A stretch of 64,000 nt of DNA from Setoptus koraiensis (Eukaryota > Arthropoda), in contig CM106585.1 of NCBI GenBank assembly GCA_048013815.1, positions 12,028,001 through 12,092,000 of the forward strand, read 5' to 3'. The first letter of the stretch is position 1; every line of letters starts with the position of its first letter. Position numbers and translations under genes: made by a program. The notes under the pieces are model-generated. The model saw nothing but the letters and a program-made list of their open reading frames with translations, had not been told where the DNA came from and searched no databases. Of this stretch, positions 32,679 through 45,642 are shown one piece after another.

Positions 32679-35600
32679 AGCGTTTTTATTTGTTTCCGCC
32701 ATTGAAACTAGACAACTCAACAGCAACGGCATGTTGCCGTGAGTTGAACTGACAATGACAGTGAAATCGGCTGCACCAACAATTGGCCAGTGCGCAAACA
32801 GAAAGGGAACGAGAAAAGATGACAAGACCGGAACACATTATATAATACAGATAATCAAGATAGGTGGTCAGATGGGGATTGTGCATTCAAGGGATTGTTG
32901 TGCTCACATCCTCAACGGGTATTTTTTTTTCGCTCACAAAATCACGTCGATCTGATAGCGTATAGAAATGTGCATTATTTTCTATCGTAATTTTTACACT
33001 TTGCTGATGATTCTGAACGATAAGTGAGCAAGTTTCGCCATTAACACATTCGCTGCAGCTCCAGTGCATTTCAGTAGTTGAGTTGGCTCACTCGTTAAAT
33101 GAATAATAGTTGTTGTTGTTATCATTATATAATGTGTGTTAGTTGTAATTGCCTTCAATTGTAAGTGGTTTTCAGGTGACTTACAAACGACACAAGTCAG
33201 CAGACAGCTCGTAAACTCGTCATCATTTCACTATCGATGAGTGGCACCGAGTCAATAGAAACAAACAGCCATTGGCAACAAAAACAACAACATTGAATAG
33301 TTGAATGCTCTTGATAGGATTTACAAGAGCCACCTAGCTAGTGATTGCGTCAACAATTCTAGCAAAATTGTTCATTCTAGAACAATTTTCTCTAGAGTTT
33401 TGTCGCTCGTTTCGTCGACATTGTTCATGGGATGACGATGTTCATGTGTTGCCGCCGACTAGATTTTTATCATTATTACCAGTTTTATCAGCGAATAATT
33501 ATGCCTATCATCATAATGTGTTGTCATCAAACGTTGTATGTTTTGTGTGCCATATGAGGGTACGAAATTCAATTGATTTGTATGCATTGTTAGATAACCA
33601 GCCCTGTTACACTGTTAATCTTCTGTCACTTTTTTTTTCTATTTGTCACCTGTCTTGAGCTTGCGATTGTCTGTGTTCGTATCTTCGCAACGTATCCAGC
33701 CCGAAAGACGGCACACTTGTTGCTTGCGTAACACGAATTCAAAAGATAGCTGAATTATCAGTAGCGGCAGCGGCGTTTAATTATCTATATATAATTATAT
33801 TCTGGGGTTGTCATCATATTAGGCAGGCGGCAAATGTTATTCTAGGTTCTAAATTGGTGCTCGCAAACAAACGACGCGTCAAACGCGTGATATAAATGAA
33901 CTTGCGAATGATTTGGTGCAACAATGCTGATAACTTATCAGTGAAAAGTTGCTATATTGATTGGAAAACGAAAGTGTTCATCCCAAAGAATAATATGTTA
34001 ATGTTGTTTTATTGGAGTGTTGATCTGCTAATGATCCCAAAAAGACAAATGAGCGACGGCAAGCGCAAGGTGAGATTCGCTGAAAGATGCGCGAAGCGCT
34101 TCCGAAGAAGCTGTCGATCTTCGACGGATAACAACTATCCGCGGCTCGTCGGATCACACCGACCAAGTGTACATTTTCTACACAGCCCCGAGCATTTTCT
34201 CGCCTGTTTTCGGAACAGCTCAACGCTGGCGCTTGTCGTTCGGCTCGATCAGTAATCATTGACATTCCACGGAAGCTGCGGATATTCTTTCGCTTCGACA
34301 GCAATAGAGCAAACACTTTTCTTCGAGAGTTGTTCACTGTGAGACTAGCAGCATTGTAATAGCGCGCAAGTGTTTCGAGATTATCTCCGACGGGATGATA
34401 TGCAAATAATCGCATAAATCATCGTGTCAATACAATCAAGCACACAGGCCATAAAGGGCCCAAAATAATAAGAATAATTACAATGTCACTCGAGCGGCAT
34501 TCAGTCGGCTGGCGCGGATATTTTGTTGCCACTTGGATTTGTAGCAAGTTTCGGAGCGGCAGCACAAAATTTCGGAAGTTGCCACCTAACGAGAACAATA
34601 CCGGAACAATCAAGAATCCGGCTCTGCAGCATTTATTGTCGTGCGAACACTATTATTGCCATTCATTAGAGCATGTAGACAGCCAATTGCATGCGCAAAA
34701 TCGATCACTTATCGTCGATAAGTTATCGATGAGCAGGATCAATCAGCGACAAGCCTTGAATATCTTGAAATTTTTCACTATGTTTGTTGCTGTTTCGGTA
34801 ACGAGTTACCGGCGTCTAACAATGAATCATATCGTGTACGCTTTTGAAACACTGTTTTATCTGATGATTGCGTTTATCAGTTTGTTGTTGTTGTTGTTGT
34901 TGTCTTGCTGACACCAAACAACTAACGTGGCACCAACAACCTGTGCAAAGATGCACACGGTGGCTTCATAAGCCGCTAACGGAATCCGGCATCAACAACA
35001 AACAAGCTTCGATTGCGTCGAAACAAAAACACGTTGTTTATGTTCGTTGTGCAAACGTTTTCATTCAACGTTTTTATCTTTGAGATTGTTGCGTTTAATT
35101 AGGAGTTCAATTAACAGGAGAGCTTACGCGTGTTGCGCAACGCGAACCGCAACACGCGGGTAGAAAACAGGTGGCCACGTGCAACCGCACAACCGCTACC
35201 TGTTGCACTTGATATACGCAAAAAGCTCAGAGAGAGCGAGAGTTTCGTCAGCAATGAATCAAAAACAGAACACCCATTAATGATGTTACACAATCATGAC
35301 GCGACTACCTGAACTTACCTGTGTGTTGAGAAGAGAAGCGCCGTTCCCTTGAGTGCTTATGACACAACCTTTGAGATCGGTTCGGCTTCTCTAAACCTTC
35401 GTCGCGATGCTGATGCCACCGCTCGCCGATCTCTCGAATAGAAGCGAAATCTGTGACTCTTCTGCGGGACTGAGCGTTTCGCGATCGGATCGTCCGCGAC
35501 CAGATCGTCTGCGATGCGAAAACACGCCGCCGCCGCCCCAACTTGCAAAGGATCCGCACAAAAGGTCCGTCAAGACTTGACGATCGAGTGCGGCGGTGTG

Positions 35601-36336
35601 CAGCGCGAAAAAATCAAATCTCAGCGCACGGATATTTGATCGAAATCCCAGCGCACGGATATTTGATCGGAATGCGCCATTCGAAACTGTCGTCCGCGTC
35701 GCCCGATTGGAGCAGAGTTAGATAACAACAATTAGCAGCTAATTAATATTAATATCAATAGCCAGAGATAATAAGCAGTGACAGCAGCGCCGATAGCAAT
35801 TAGCTGCGCCGATGATGAATCGCAGTAATATATATATGTGATGCGTCGAGTTGTCTCGTTTCGGTTTGTTTTAGCATTCGCCTCTTGTCTCGGCTTTCTA
35901 TTAGACAGCCTTTGTGGCTGCTGAACACTGGCTGTGGCAAGAGCTCGCTGCCACTGTTGGCTGCAATTGACTGAACGCCAACAAATACGTTGATAAATAA
36001 ATACAGTAAGAATAGTTGGCTAAATAAAAGCAAGCTCGCTGAGATCATTATTGCTATGCTGGTTGGCGCGCCAAGTTGGCTTCGAGACAACCTGTTGAGC
36101 CCGGCGAACGAAAGCAATAATGATAATAATAATAGTATTGCTATTAGCATTGAGAGCTCACTTTATTCCGATCTCTCATGGCATCAATATAATGCACGGC
36201 AAGCGCTGCCTAGAATAGAGATAAAGAGAGGGAGAGCGAGAGGTGGCGATAACAGGTACAGCCCTCTCTGTATCTCGAGCTTGATATTTGTGTCTGAACT
36301 TGACTTTGCTATCGCGGATTATCCATCGCGCAAATT

Positions 36337-36425
36337 CGCCGACTCGCTCGCCGACTCGTTCGCCGATTCGTTCGCCGATTCGTTCGCTTCTTCCAGTGGC
36401 TGCCAGTGGCTGCCAGTGGCTGCCA
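36337..36425. repeat. Two adjacent short tandem arrays
   Basis: Four 12-base units of CGCCGAYTCGYT (36337-36384) followed after 10 bases by three 10-base units of CAGTGGCTGC (36394-36425). Confidence 0.8.
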
Positions 36426-36824
36426 GTTGTGCGGGTGTCTCGAAACGCGAAAATGCTCGTCTTGGGTCGTTACAAGTGGTCGTTACCGCATACTACAGGC
36501 AGTTGCACAGGTACGGCGAGCTCACTCGCACTCTACGAGACACAAAACTCGCACACGACTAGAAAATCTTTCTCGAGCCAGCCATTGCAAAGATCACAAG
36601 TTTCAGGAGTAACTTTCGCTGACTCTGTTGTCGCTCACAAACAAACTGCTGCCGCTGACTTTTACCTGGCCAGACCAAACTGCCCATTTAGTGGCTGCGA
36701 GCAGCGTGGTCACACACACAATTTGTGTTTGTTTGATTCGCAAATTGATGATACTTTTCCGTCGCCATCCCTCAGCCATCCCCAGCCATTTGATCGCTCG
36801 CACGCGACCACAACAGCGCCAAAA

Positions 36825-36906
36825 CAACAGCAGCAACAACAACGACAACAACAGCGCCAACAACAACGACAGCGGCGACAACAACGACAACAACAACAGC
36901 AACAAG
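36825..36906. repeat. CAA/CAG/CGA trinucleotide repeat
   Basis: About 80 bases of interrupted CAR and CGA triplets. It is open in several frames (poly-Gln, poly-Asn, Thr/Ser), which explains the long spurious frames around it. Confidence 0.8.
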
Positions 36907-37105
36907 GGCAGCCATTCGAAGCCAACAACTCAATCGAAAGTTGCTCACATCGAGACAAAAGCGCGCTCGCTGCCGTGATAATTTGGCCCAATTATCGCAC
37001 TGTGTGCGTCCAGTTCCGCTCACGACAGTTATTAGGCAAGTTACGTCACCATTAGCTCGCTCCTTCAGCGCAAGACAAGTGTCGCCAACAAAGAGAAACA
37101 GCAAC

Positions 37106-40100
37106 ATGCAAACAGCGAACCCTCGCATTGACGCAACACGTGTCAGACATTTATCCCTTGCGCAACGAGGCTCAGCCGAAGTGCGGCCGATCAGAAAACG
37201 AAGCGCCCCCATGAAACGACAAGCGGCCAAAGTGATATCAACTAGACAACAAATGAAAAATTTCAATGCAATCAATAAACATGCAGCAACTGTGATATTT
37301 GCCATCCAATTGTTTGTTATGTTTGCAATTGGTGGCGCTCAATCAATTCAATCAATTTCTAACGATTCTAACGTCGATTCTACGTCAAACGACGCTGGCA
37401 ACAGTTTTCTCGGGCCCAAATTGAACACTTTGTATGGCAATTGGCAAAATTCAGAGCAAATAATGACCCTGTTGAACAATGTCAGTCACGAACACAACAA
37501 CACCCATGTCGACATACACACGGCCTCAAATGCCTGGCTGCTGATGCAATCGCAAACGTTTGCCTATATGGAAAAGCGCGTCCAACAATTCAGACCCACT
37601 ATCGAGGCCATACTAAAAGAGGCCAACGTCACCAGCGACTGCCAGGGGGCCATAAGTCACTGGATGGACAGTTTGGCCAAGCTTGACCAGTGGGCCGTTC
37701 TCAGTAAGTTATAAGGTTATATAACTATGGTTATATAACTGTAGTTATAGTGATTGGCTGCAAACGTTGCCAGTGATTGTTGCTAGTCATCATCCAACTA
37801 ATACTTTATCTATCTGCTAATGAAAACCAATTAATTAATTATCAATTTTAATTAATTTGCACTGTGCGAAGTGTGGAACTCGTGGGGCCAATTTCCCTCG
37901 GCGGGCCTCTATGAGGGCTCCTTCACGGATTTGGGCTCCTACAGAGGCTGTCTGAGGGCCGACGACAACGAATTTATTGGTCAGGCTCAATATTGCACGA
38001 TAGACTATCAGCCAATAGTGCCCAAACGGCCCAGATTTCACGGCATATTCAAGAAGGTGCTCGATGTAGACGCACAGGGGGCCATTAATGGTGGCGATGT
38101 GCAACCCGACAAGCGAATAGACATTAAATCTGGTTCGCCTCTCAACGAGACTCTGCACGCTCAGGTGAGTTGCGCCCAACACGAACCTGCGATTACCTGT
38201 GCAATTCAATTGAACGGGTAATTGAACTAGTTAATTTATTCGAATTAAGTAATTAGATTGTGATGGTTTTATGGCGCATTGTTCATTGCATCATATATCA
38301 TGTAACACCGTTTTGCTGTGCTAATTGTTTATTTTTACGCAATACACTATTCACATTTCACGTATGCAATCAATACTGTCATGTCACTGTCATGTCGAGC
38401 AGGCCCTGGTGGAACTGCTGAGAAAGGCGCAATACTTTTACTACGTCAAATTTCGCGTTGGCACCTGTTTCCCCAGCAAGTGTTCCATCGCGGACATACA
38501 ACGTTTGGCCCAGACAGGTAAATAGTCAGATTTAATCAACATCATGCTCGTCACCTTAATTGGCAATTAATTTATCGTTAAATTCGTTAATCTCGGCTTA
38601 ACTCACTTATTTGGCGCTGCGACAAATTTGTTGGTTGATCATTGAAAAAATGGTAATGCGATCACGCAATCAGTGGGCCAACGCATGGTGCTGCAATCCA
38701 CTCCGGTCAATTGTCTCAAGAAGGAGCCCACCACAATCAACACCCATCAGATGGTGGCAATGTAAGTAAGGTGTTGATAAAAATAAATCCCATCAATTAC
38801 GGCATTAGTTTTATTTGGCACTTGTTGGCGGTTTTTCGCAATGCCAAGGTCGCCGACACTGCCGATAAATGTGCAGTGTTGATAGAGAGAGAGCGAGCTA
38901 AAAATAGCCAGTATCGACTTGTTGTTGTTGCAGATTATAATTATTATGATTCTAGGCAAGAAATTGGGCCCAGCCGAGAGAAACCAAGCCAAGAGACAAG
39001 CCAAGAGACAAGCCAAGAGAACAATAGACGGCGCGCGTTGTTCAAGTGGCACTTGTTGACTTGATTGATAGTTTGGCCACAAACACTTGTTACGCGTTGT
39101 TGTTGTTGGCGCCTTGCCAGAAATTTATACCTCTGTTGTTTGTTGTCGTCCTTGTTGTTATTATTACTGCGGTGAAACTAATCAATTTGCAAGCCTCTCA
39201 GGCTCGCCGTCTGATACTAATATTATACTAATACTTTCTATCTTCTCTCCCTTTATTTCCACAACAAATTAAAATAATGGATATGTGTGTGTTCATCAAT
39301 TGGCCCTGTTTGCATGTTATCGCCGTCTGGCTGTCGTTGGCTGGCTGCGCTTGGCTCACCTGTCAAAATGAAATGATTTGCGATTACGTGATACGCGCGC
39401 ACACACTCTCACCGTTGGCCAATCAACGAACCACCAACTAACAAAAGAATCATCCTGTCATCTTTGGCCTTGGTCGCCCTCACGGGCACTCTGTTTGACT
39501 TGCTGGGCTTCACAGGTGAGTCGCCAACAAAATGATGCTCGCCATTTGGCCGTCGCCGGCACGCCGGCACGCCGGTACGCCGGTACGCCGATCCGCCGAT
39601 CCGCCGATTCGCCAATCCGCCGATCCGCCGATTCGCCGGTACGCCGAGCCCGAAACCCCGAACCGATCCAACTAACACCGTTTCATTTCGCCGTCTCGCC
39701 ATTTCTGCTGCCCGCGCCATCCCGTTAGGAGCGTGCAAGGTGTCCATAATTAGAAATTTGCTTTTATTCTCCATTTGGACCAATTTGAAGCGACTATTTG
39801 ACACCGACAGCGGCAGCACCAACGATCTGGCCTGTCTGCACGGCTTGCGTTTCTTCTCAATGTGTTGGGTTATTTATGGTCACACGATACTGTTTACCGA
39901 ATACCAATCGTTCACGCATTTCTTCTCTGTCGTAGAGAACGATTTAGCCGATTTTTTCCTATTGCCAACGTTCAATGCAAATTTCAGCGTGGATACTTTC
40001 TTTGTCATGAGGTAAGTTGTTCAATATGCTCACCTGTGCTCACCTGTGCAGTCTGCAACTCGTCTCTGCTCTCTACTCTCTACTCTCAACTCGACGACTT

Positions 40101-42193
40101 TACGAGATAGCCAATCCATCCAGGTAACAAGACATAACTTTTACCTGGTTGCTGGTTGTATAATAATAAGCACACACAAGAGATTGTTTCTCTCAAAGGA
40201 ATAATCTCTAATAATAACCACTTTCCAGTTGTGTGCTTATTGTTATGATATATCAGCGATTGTATCATCAAAACCATAAAGCCACTTGTCTTGGCCTACA
40301 CGACGATGGCCGCAGAGCATGTTGTTAAATTTCAATTATTCTCATTCTTTTTTGCGGCCTTCTCTCGCACACACACAACTCACTTTCATTCATGTTATAT
40401 TATATTCACTATATATTATATTATTCATACGTGAATTCTCCTTTATCCATCTATATTCTTTTCTAGTTATCCATCTATATTCTTTTCTAGTTATCCATCT
40501 ATATTCTTCTCTTGCTGTTATCGTTACACACGCGCCAATCAATCTATCCAATCATCGCTCTCTAATTATATATTTCTTCACTTTATTTCCATTTTATTTC
40601 TATCGCTTTTATTTCATACACTCACACGCAATTTCCATCTTGTCTCATCAACAACAATACAATGCAATAGCGGCATTTTGACCTCGTATGTGACCTATCA
40701 ATTGACTCAGGGCGATCCAAGGCGCTTCAACAAGTTGGCCTTTGCCATATCGCGATACGTCAGACTGACACCTCAATTGGTTGTTGTTATATTGTGCTAT
40801 TTCTTGTTGCCACTATTGGGCGACGGGCCGCTCTACAAGAGTGTCACCGGCGTAGAGGCCAACAAATGCTTCAAGAACTGGTGGGTCGACTTGCTCTACA
40901 TACAAACCTATTACAACTATGACGATATGGTGAGTTACAGCGCCGTTATCCTCCGCTATATACCTACATAATTACGTATATAACATACGTAATACAGATC
41001 CGATGTAAACTCTTTTTGATAACTTCCGATAACTTCTTTGATTAACTGTCACAATTGCTAATTGTCTGCTGATTGTCGCCCCATTATCCACACCATCCAG
41101 TGTATCATACCCTCCTGGTGGCTGTCCATAGAGATGTTCTTTCACTTGTTGTCCATTGTGGTCATCATTGCCATGCTCAAGGATGGCACTACCGGACTCA
41201 TCGTCAACTTTGTCATTGCGGCCGCACTAACACTCTACGGTTCCTATATACACTACACCAGCGGCTTCCCCATTCAGTTTCTGCCATCGACCCCACAAAA
41301 ATAGTAAGTTGGCCCACATGATGAATCTAAACTGATTCACAGAAGTGTGTCGGTGGGGCCCGTTCGGGCTGCAACTTGCAAGCCGAAAACTCAAAGTTAT
41401 CTGTGTCTAACTGTCTATTTGTCTGTATCTAACTGTCCCCATCACCCGTTAACCCGTTTCGCAGTGAGGTCAACTACGAGCAAGCCGCGCTGTTCTTCCA
41501 CAGACCATATCCACATGCGGCCTCTTACGCCATAGGTATAGCTTTAGGTTATGTTCTGGCCAACAAGCGTATCAAAAAACTCACCAAGAGCCAGGTGAGA
41601 CAGGGCTGGCTCATGTGTGCCATGGGTCTCATTAGTGTCTTGTGGGGATGTTATCCCTGGAATTTGGGCGCACCCTACAATCAATTAGAGTCAACATTAT
41701 ATTATAATCTGTGCCAGATAATCTGGCCCCTTTGTGTGGCATGGATGATATTTGCGTGCGCTCTAGGACAAGGCGGACCAATAGACAAGATATTATCGGC
41801 GCGCATATTTATACCATTGGGTCGCATAACTTATATGACCTACTTATCTCATTCATTAGTGATATACTATTTCTCCGGCTCCACCAATATTCAAATGGAG
41901 CCCTCCATGATGTTCTTTGTAAGTATAAACCCCCAACGTCTATAATTGTTGTTCAGTCAATGACTTTTTCTCATGTCGTTAACGTTTAATTTTTTTTCCT
42001 TTTTTGCTCCCTGTCCAATTCGTCTTCGTAGGTTTACATCTTCATATCGAACACGTTCATATCTATGATATTGGGCACTCTATTGACGGTCATCTATGAA
42101 TCACCATTTTTATCATTCCAGAAGCTTTTGTTTAATTATTTGGCTGGTAAATTTGATCCGGTACCGCAGAGCCCTCCTTCGCCTGCAGTGTGA
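37106..42193 (+). CDS. Nose-resistant-to-fluoxetine (nrf-6)-type membrane acyltransferase
   Basis: Ten exons with fully consistent phases: 37106-37703, 37872-38164, 38403-38517, 38674-38761, 39448-39515, 39729-40011, 40671-40929, 41101-41303, 41465-41918, 42032-42193; about 840 residues. C. elegans nrf-6/ndg-4 proteins move lipids and drugs across intestine. The N-terminal NRF domain contains SWGQFPSAGLYEGSFTDLGS, YRGCL, YCTIDYQ and FRVGTCFPSKCSIADIQRL. The acyltransferase-3 domain follows: LACLHGLRFFSMCWVIYGHT, FNANFSVDTFFVMR, SGILTSYVTYQL, WWVDLLYIQTYYNYDDM, CIIPSWWLSIEMFFHL and PLGRITYMTYLSHSLVIYYF, with about ten membrane helices. Starting at 37253 instead would put a signal peptide (AATVIFAIQLFVMFAIGGAQ) at the very N-terminus; starting at 37106 leaves 49 basic residues before it. 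The frame is open further upstream without ATG. Confidence 0.92.
39547..39650. repeat. 8-base minisatellite in nrf-6 intron 5
   Basis: About 12 units of GCCGRYMC (GCCGGCAC, GCCGGTAC, GCCGATCC, GCCGATTC), with a drift of sequence along the array. It sits between a donor (39516) and acceptor (39728). Confidence 0.85.
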
Positions 42194-42228
42194 TCTAATC
42201 GATACTGAACTCTTATAAGACTTACTCA

Positions 42229-42234
42229 AATAAA
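42229..42234 (+). terminator. Poly(A) signal of the nrf-6-type gene
   Basis: AATAAA 36 bases after the stop codon. The remaining 630 bases to the convergent BPNT1 stop contain no gene. Confidence 0.6.
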
Positions 42235-42867
42235 CTGAACAAATTTTAGTTGCTACAAACTCGCCCGTATCGCAACCAATTATGTAACATTTTCCACATT
42301 ATTATTGTAACTACTTAGATAAAGAAAAGTAATAAAGAAAACATTGAAACAATTCGAAATCTAGCCACAAAACGCTCAATTTTTGCACGGGTCAACAATT
42401 GCATCTAGCTGGTTCATCGAGGTTCATTAAATCAAACGGACACCCAATTTGAATTTAGTTGAAAATTAATTTTATCTATTGTTCTTAATTAGTATATTCA
42501 TGTGATTAATGTTGCACGAAAAATTGTTGATCCCAAGAGTTCACAACAGTTATCAAAGTTAGATTATTTTTTGATGTTTGGCAAAACAAATCATAGTTAC
42601 AGCTCATTGACTGAATTGAAAATGAGGCTATTCCAAAATTGAAAATATAGATACAATTTGCAAAAAGTAACGACAGTAGGTGATTGCAATGAATAGGCAG
42701 CCATTATAACTCGTTAGGTCTGATTCAAATATTGCATCATTCCTTCTTGACTTTTAGGATTTTGTATGCGAAAGTGTGCCGTTCAAATAACGGTCAATGA
42801 ATATTTGTATATGTCCAAATATCACAAAGGCGTCAGTTTAGTTGAAAAATGTGATCATTCGTCTTCA

Positions 42868-44179
42868 TTATAAATTGGAGCTATCTTTTCTTCCTAGTGA
42901 TTTCTTGACCTCCTCAGGAACCAGATTGATGAGATAATCAAACTTGTCTTTGCCTACGCAAGCTAAAACTCCTTTATCATTAAGATAGTTGTTGTCATCG
43001 CGAAATTCATAATTCATGCGCTGACCCTCTATGTTGGTCAGTATTCCTCCTGGAATACCCTCCAATAAACCCTCTGGTCCACATGTGTCCCACCTTTTGG
43101 AACCGCTCGAAGCAAATACATAGGCATGGGCCTTTCCTTCTAACACGAGCAAAACTTTAAATCCGGCACCACCAACTCTCATGATCTCTTTAGGTCTCAT
43201 GGCATCAATAGTTTTAGTTACTGTCTTGGACGGGTGAGATTGTGTTGTCGTAATAACAAGATTATTTTTAAAGTCGGCGTCTAGTTTCGATACACTTTGT
43301 TCCAATCCGAAACATCCTAAATCTCTTCCTCCCCAGACGGTCCTTCCATATGATTTCATATTAGCCACATCAATCATTCCTTTCTGTAGAGGCCAAAAAA
43401 TGGTGTGAAAAATAGTTTCATGCTATCATCTAAACTTGCACTGTAGTAATTAGATTGCATTCATTGGGACCGGAAGCGGGCATTACTTACATTTGCGCAA
43501 CCATGGAAGGGTTGATGAACAACACCAGCGAATGGCTTCCCTTTGTATGAAAATCCAATCAGCACTGTCACATGATCTAGATTGCCGCTGACAAACTCGG
43601 AAGTGCCGTCCAATGGGTCTACCCATACAGTCACATCTTCCTCTCTGATTTTCCCATAGAAGTTCTCCAGCTTGGATGACACGTTGTGCCTCTCAAATTG
43701 ATCATAACTTTCTTCCTCTATCAGGAGCTCTTTATCTAGTTTGTCGTCAGACTCCAAGTCCTGTTGAGTGGCGACGATACAATATTCGACAACGACATTA
43801 ATGAACCAGAGTTAGTGGGAGCTTTAATTCTCATGTAAGACATTTCGATCGAGTCCGACTTACCTCCTCGCCAACAATTGTTAGTTTTGGAAATTTGGAA
43901 GCTAAGCTACTGACAATCATACGCTGAGATTTTCTGTCTGCTTCAGTTTGGAAATCGGCTACGCCCTGGATGTTCGGAGTGGCAAGATGAACGAAAGAGA
44001 TAAGGTTAGAATTGATGGAAAAAGGTATCAAATGCGATGACTGCACACCGATTGCTCACCTTGTCTATGGTGTTTAATTTTCCAGATACAGTAATGTCCC
44101 TAATGAGATCCCCAGCTCGATCTACAATACTAAGAGTGCTGGCTAATAGACGGTGTATAAAACATCTAGTGAGAGCCAT
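42868..44179 (-). CDS. BPNT1: 3'(2'),5'-bisphosphate nucleotidase 1 (BPNT1)
   Basis: Four exons on minus, all phase 0: 44179-44060, 43965-43864, 43760-43491, 43383-42868; about 335 residues (human 308). BPNT1 hydrolyses 3'-phosphoadenosine 5'-phosphate, a by-product of sulfation, to AMP and is inhibited by lithium. Seen: DFQTEADRKSQRMIVSSLAS, FPKLTIVGEED (metal-binding Glu at 73/74), WVDPLDGTSEF (Asp122, Asp125, Thr127), HVTVLIGFSYKGKPFAGVVH, ITTTQSHPSKT, MRVGGAGFKVLLVLEGKAHA, and KRWDTCGPEGLLE with Asp263. The full lithium-sensitive phosphatase motif D-G-(n)-EE-(n)-DPLDGT-(n)-WD is therefore intact. The extra length comes from an acidic insert after GEE (ESDDKLDKELLIEEESYDQF). Confidence 0.95.
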
Positions 44180-44952
44180 GTTCGTTCACAATCAAATGTT
44201 GATGAATTCTCTCTATTATAATGTTGATTGTCTCCAATTTGATCTGAGTGTTGCTGGTCAGCATAAACTATTAGCGACTAGTGTTATGAAGTGTTAGTTA
44301 TATAAATCGTCAATATTATGTATACAATCGATTTTGGCAACTCGGGAAATGTTATCTAGCGTCATCAAGATTACACTCAATCGTTGATATGTTTGACGTG
44401 ATGATAGATAAATCTTGAGACATAGTGATAATACTGTAGGTGAATAAATGTGTGATAATTGTCGCGATGAAACCAACCTTGTTGTTATTTTTGTTACATA
44501 GTAATAATGACGAGAATGCTTTTTGTTTGTCTTGTTTGTTTATAAATAACAATACAAACAAATACAATATTACATCACTGCTAACAGCAACACACACACA
44601 CAACGAGGGGCCTGACGACAAGAAATGATGCAAGAAAAAATTTAGCCCTTTGAATTTGGCGCCCGGCTGCGAAATGACATGCGCAGTTGAAATTGGACCA
44701 CATTTTTGGTGGTGATTAAGTTGATGCGCACGGTGCGCAGTTTGTGCATTCGATAACAAGATGTCGATCCTCGGAGGAAGAATATTCCAAAAATCTATAT
44801 TTAATAATTATTATTATCCTATAATCACTATATTTATATCCGTGTAATTAACACACAGTTGCTTATTTCAGGAATTCACTTATCGCAACCAACTAATTAG
44901 CTCAACCTTTGCAGATAAGACGCACCCCAGCAGCTCTATTGTTGGCAGCAAC
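44180..44952. promoter_or_regulatory. Divergent promoter region between BPNT1 and eIF3J
   Basis: About 770 bases between head-to-head genes. A CACA run lies at 44590-44600. The minus-strand frame spanning 44352-44759 shows no domain. An ATG at 44761 is followed by a short frame and probably lies in the eIF3J 5' UTR or upstream of it. Confidence 0.45.
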
Positions 44953-45642
44953 ATGGCAGACGCGGAGGCCCATGAAGGAGGAGAGGAAGTTAACGAGCTT
45001 ACAAGTAAGATCTCCACACTTATATCAAGCCAAAAATGGGAGGAGGAGGACAATGGTGATGATGTTAAAGATAATTGGGATGATGAAGACGAGGAACCGG
45101 CCAAACCAGAACCAAAGAAGACGCCAGTGCCCAATGCCTCAACTAGAAATAAACGATCTAATAAAATAGCTACTAATTCAAATGATGGCAATAGTAAACA
45201 ATTGACGGCGCAAGAGCTGAGGGAAAAGAAGTTGCAAGAGGAAAAACTACAGCGCGAGTCTGATTTAATTTTAGCTAAACAAATGTTAGGTATGGAAGAT
45301 AAGAATATAAAATTGGAATTTCCTTTAGAAACAAAAGAGGACTTTGATCTATTCCACAAGAATGTTGTTGCGAAATTATGGTGCTACGATAAAAGTCCAC
45401 ACTATTTTACATTAATGGATAGATTGTTCCGTGATTTATGCGTGCCACTAGATTCAGAAGAAGTTAAAAGTTTATCAAGTACCTTAAACGCTCTATTCAA
45501 CGAAAAAGTCAAAGCTCTCAAAGCGATTACTAAGCCTAAGAAAAAAGGAACTAAAGGCTATGCCTTAAAGATGGAAAGAGATCCAGCTGGCGAAGCAGAT
45601 TTTGGTAATGATTATGTTGATGATCTTGATGATATCATGTGA
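44953..45642 (+). CDS. EIF3J: Translation initiation factor eIF3 subunit J
   Basis: Single exon of 229 residues (human eIF3J 258). eIF3J is a loosely bound eIF3 subunit that sits in the 40S decoding centre and helps start-codon selection and ribosome recycling. Seen: acidic N-terminus with the conserved DVKDNWDDEDEEPAKPEPKK, LTAQELREKKLQEEKLQRES followed by DLILAKQMLGM, the helical dimer core (LVRDVC-like RLFRDLCVPLDSEEVKSLSS), the basic KPKKKGTKGYALK, and the acidic C-terminus NDYVDDLDDIM, matching the human end. Start chosen because MADAEAHEGGEEVNELTSKI continues the acidic N-terminus and lies in a good ATG context (AACATGG). Confidence 0.94.
   Translation: MADAEAHEGGEEVNELTSKISTLISSQKWEEEDNGDDVKDNWDDEDEEPAKPEPKKTPVPNASTRNKRSNKIATNSNDGNSKQLTAQELREKKLQEEKLQRESDLILAKQMLGMEDKNIKLEFPLETKEDFDLFHKNVVAKLWCYDKSPHYFTLMDRLFRDLCVPLDSEEVKSLSSTLNALFNEKVKALKAITKPKKKGTKGYALKMERDPAGEADFGNDYVDDLDDIM

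Larger units (their letters stand above)
32679..37105. other. Long 5' region of the nrf-6 gene and intergenic DNA
   Basis: 4.4 kb with no recognised coding sequence. From about 33.9 kb rightward the base composition and repeat content rise. Small palindromes occur, such as an 11-base perfect inverted repeat at 35127-35158 with a 10-base loop, and a 21-base direct repeat containing GCGCACGGATATTTGATCG near 35618 and 35649. Long frames here (36288-37055, 35990-36562) consist largely of translated simple repeats, so I do not call them genes. Likely contains promoter and 5' UTR exons of the acyltransferase. Confidence 0.45.

Noticed and set aside
35990-37055. Long frames on plus strand upstream of nrf-6
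   Set aside because: They read through tandem repeats (ADSFADSF, poly-Gln) and show no conserved domain or splice logic.
36772-37305. Minus-strand frame with Val/Cys-rich sequence
   Set aside because: It is the reverse reading of a CAA/CAG array and of nrf-6 exon 1.
40150-40260. Possible short inverted-repeat element in nrf-6 intron 6
   Set aside because: AATAAGCACACA and its inverse occur about 60 bases apart, but there is no target duplication or second copy to support a MITE.
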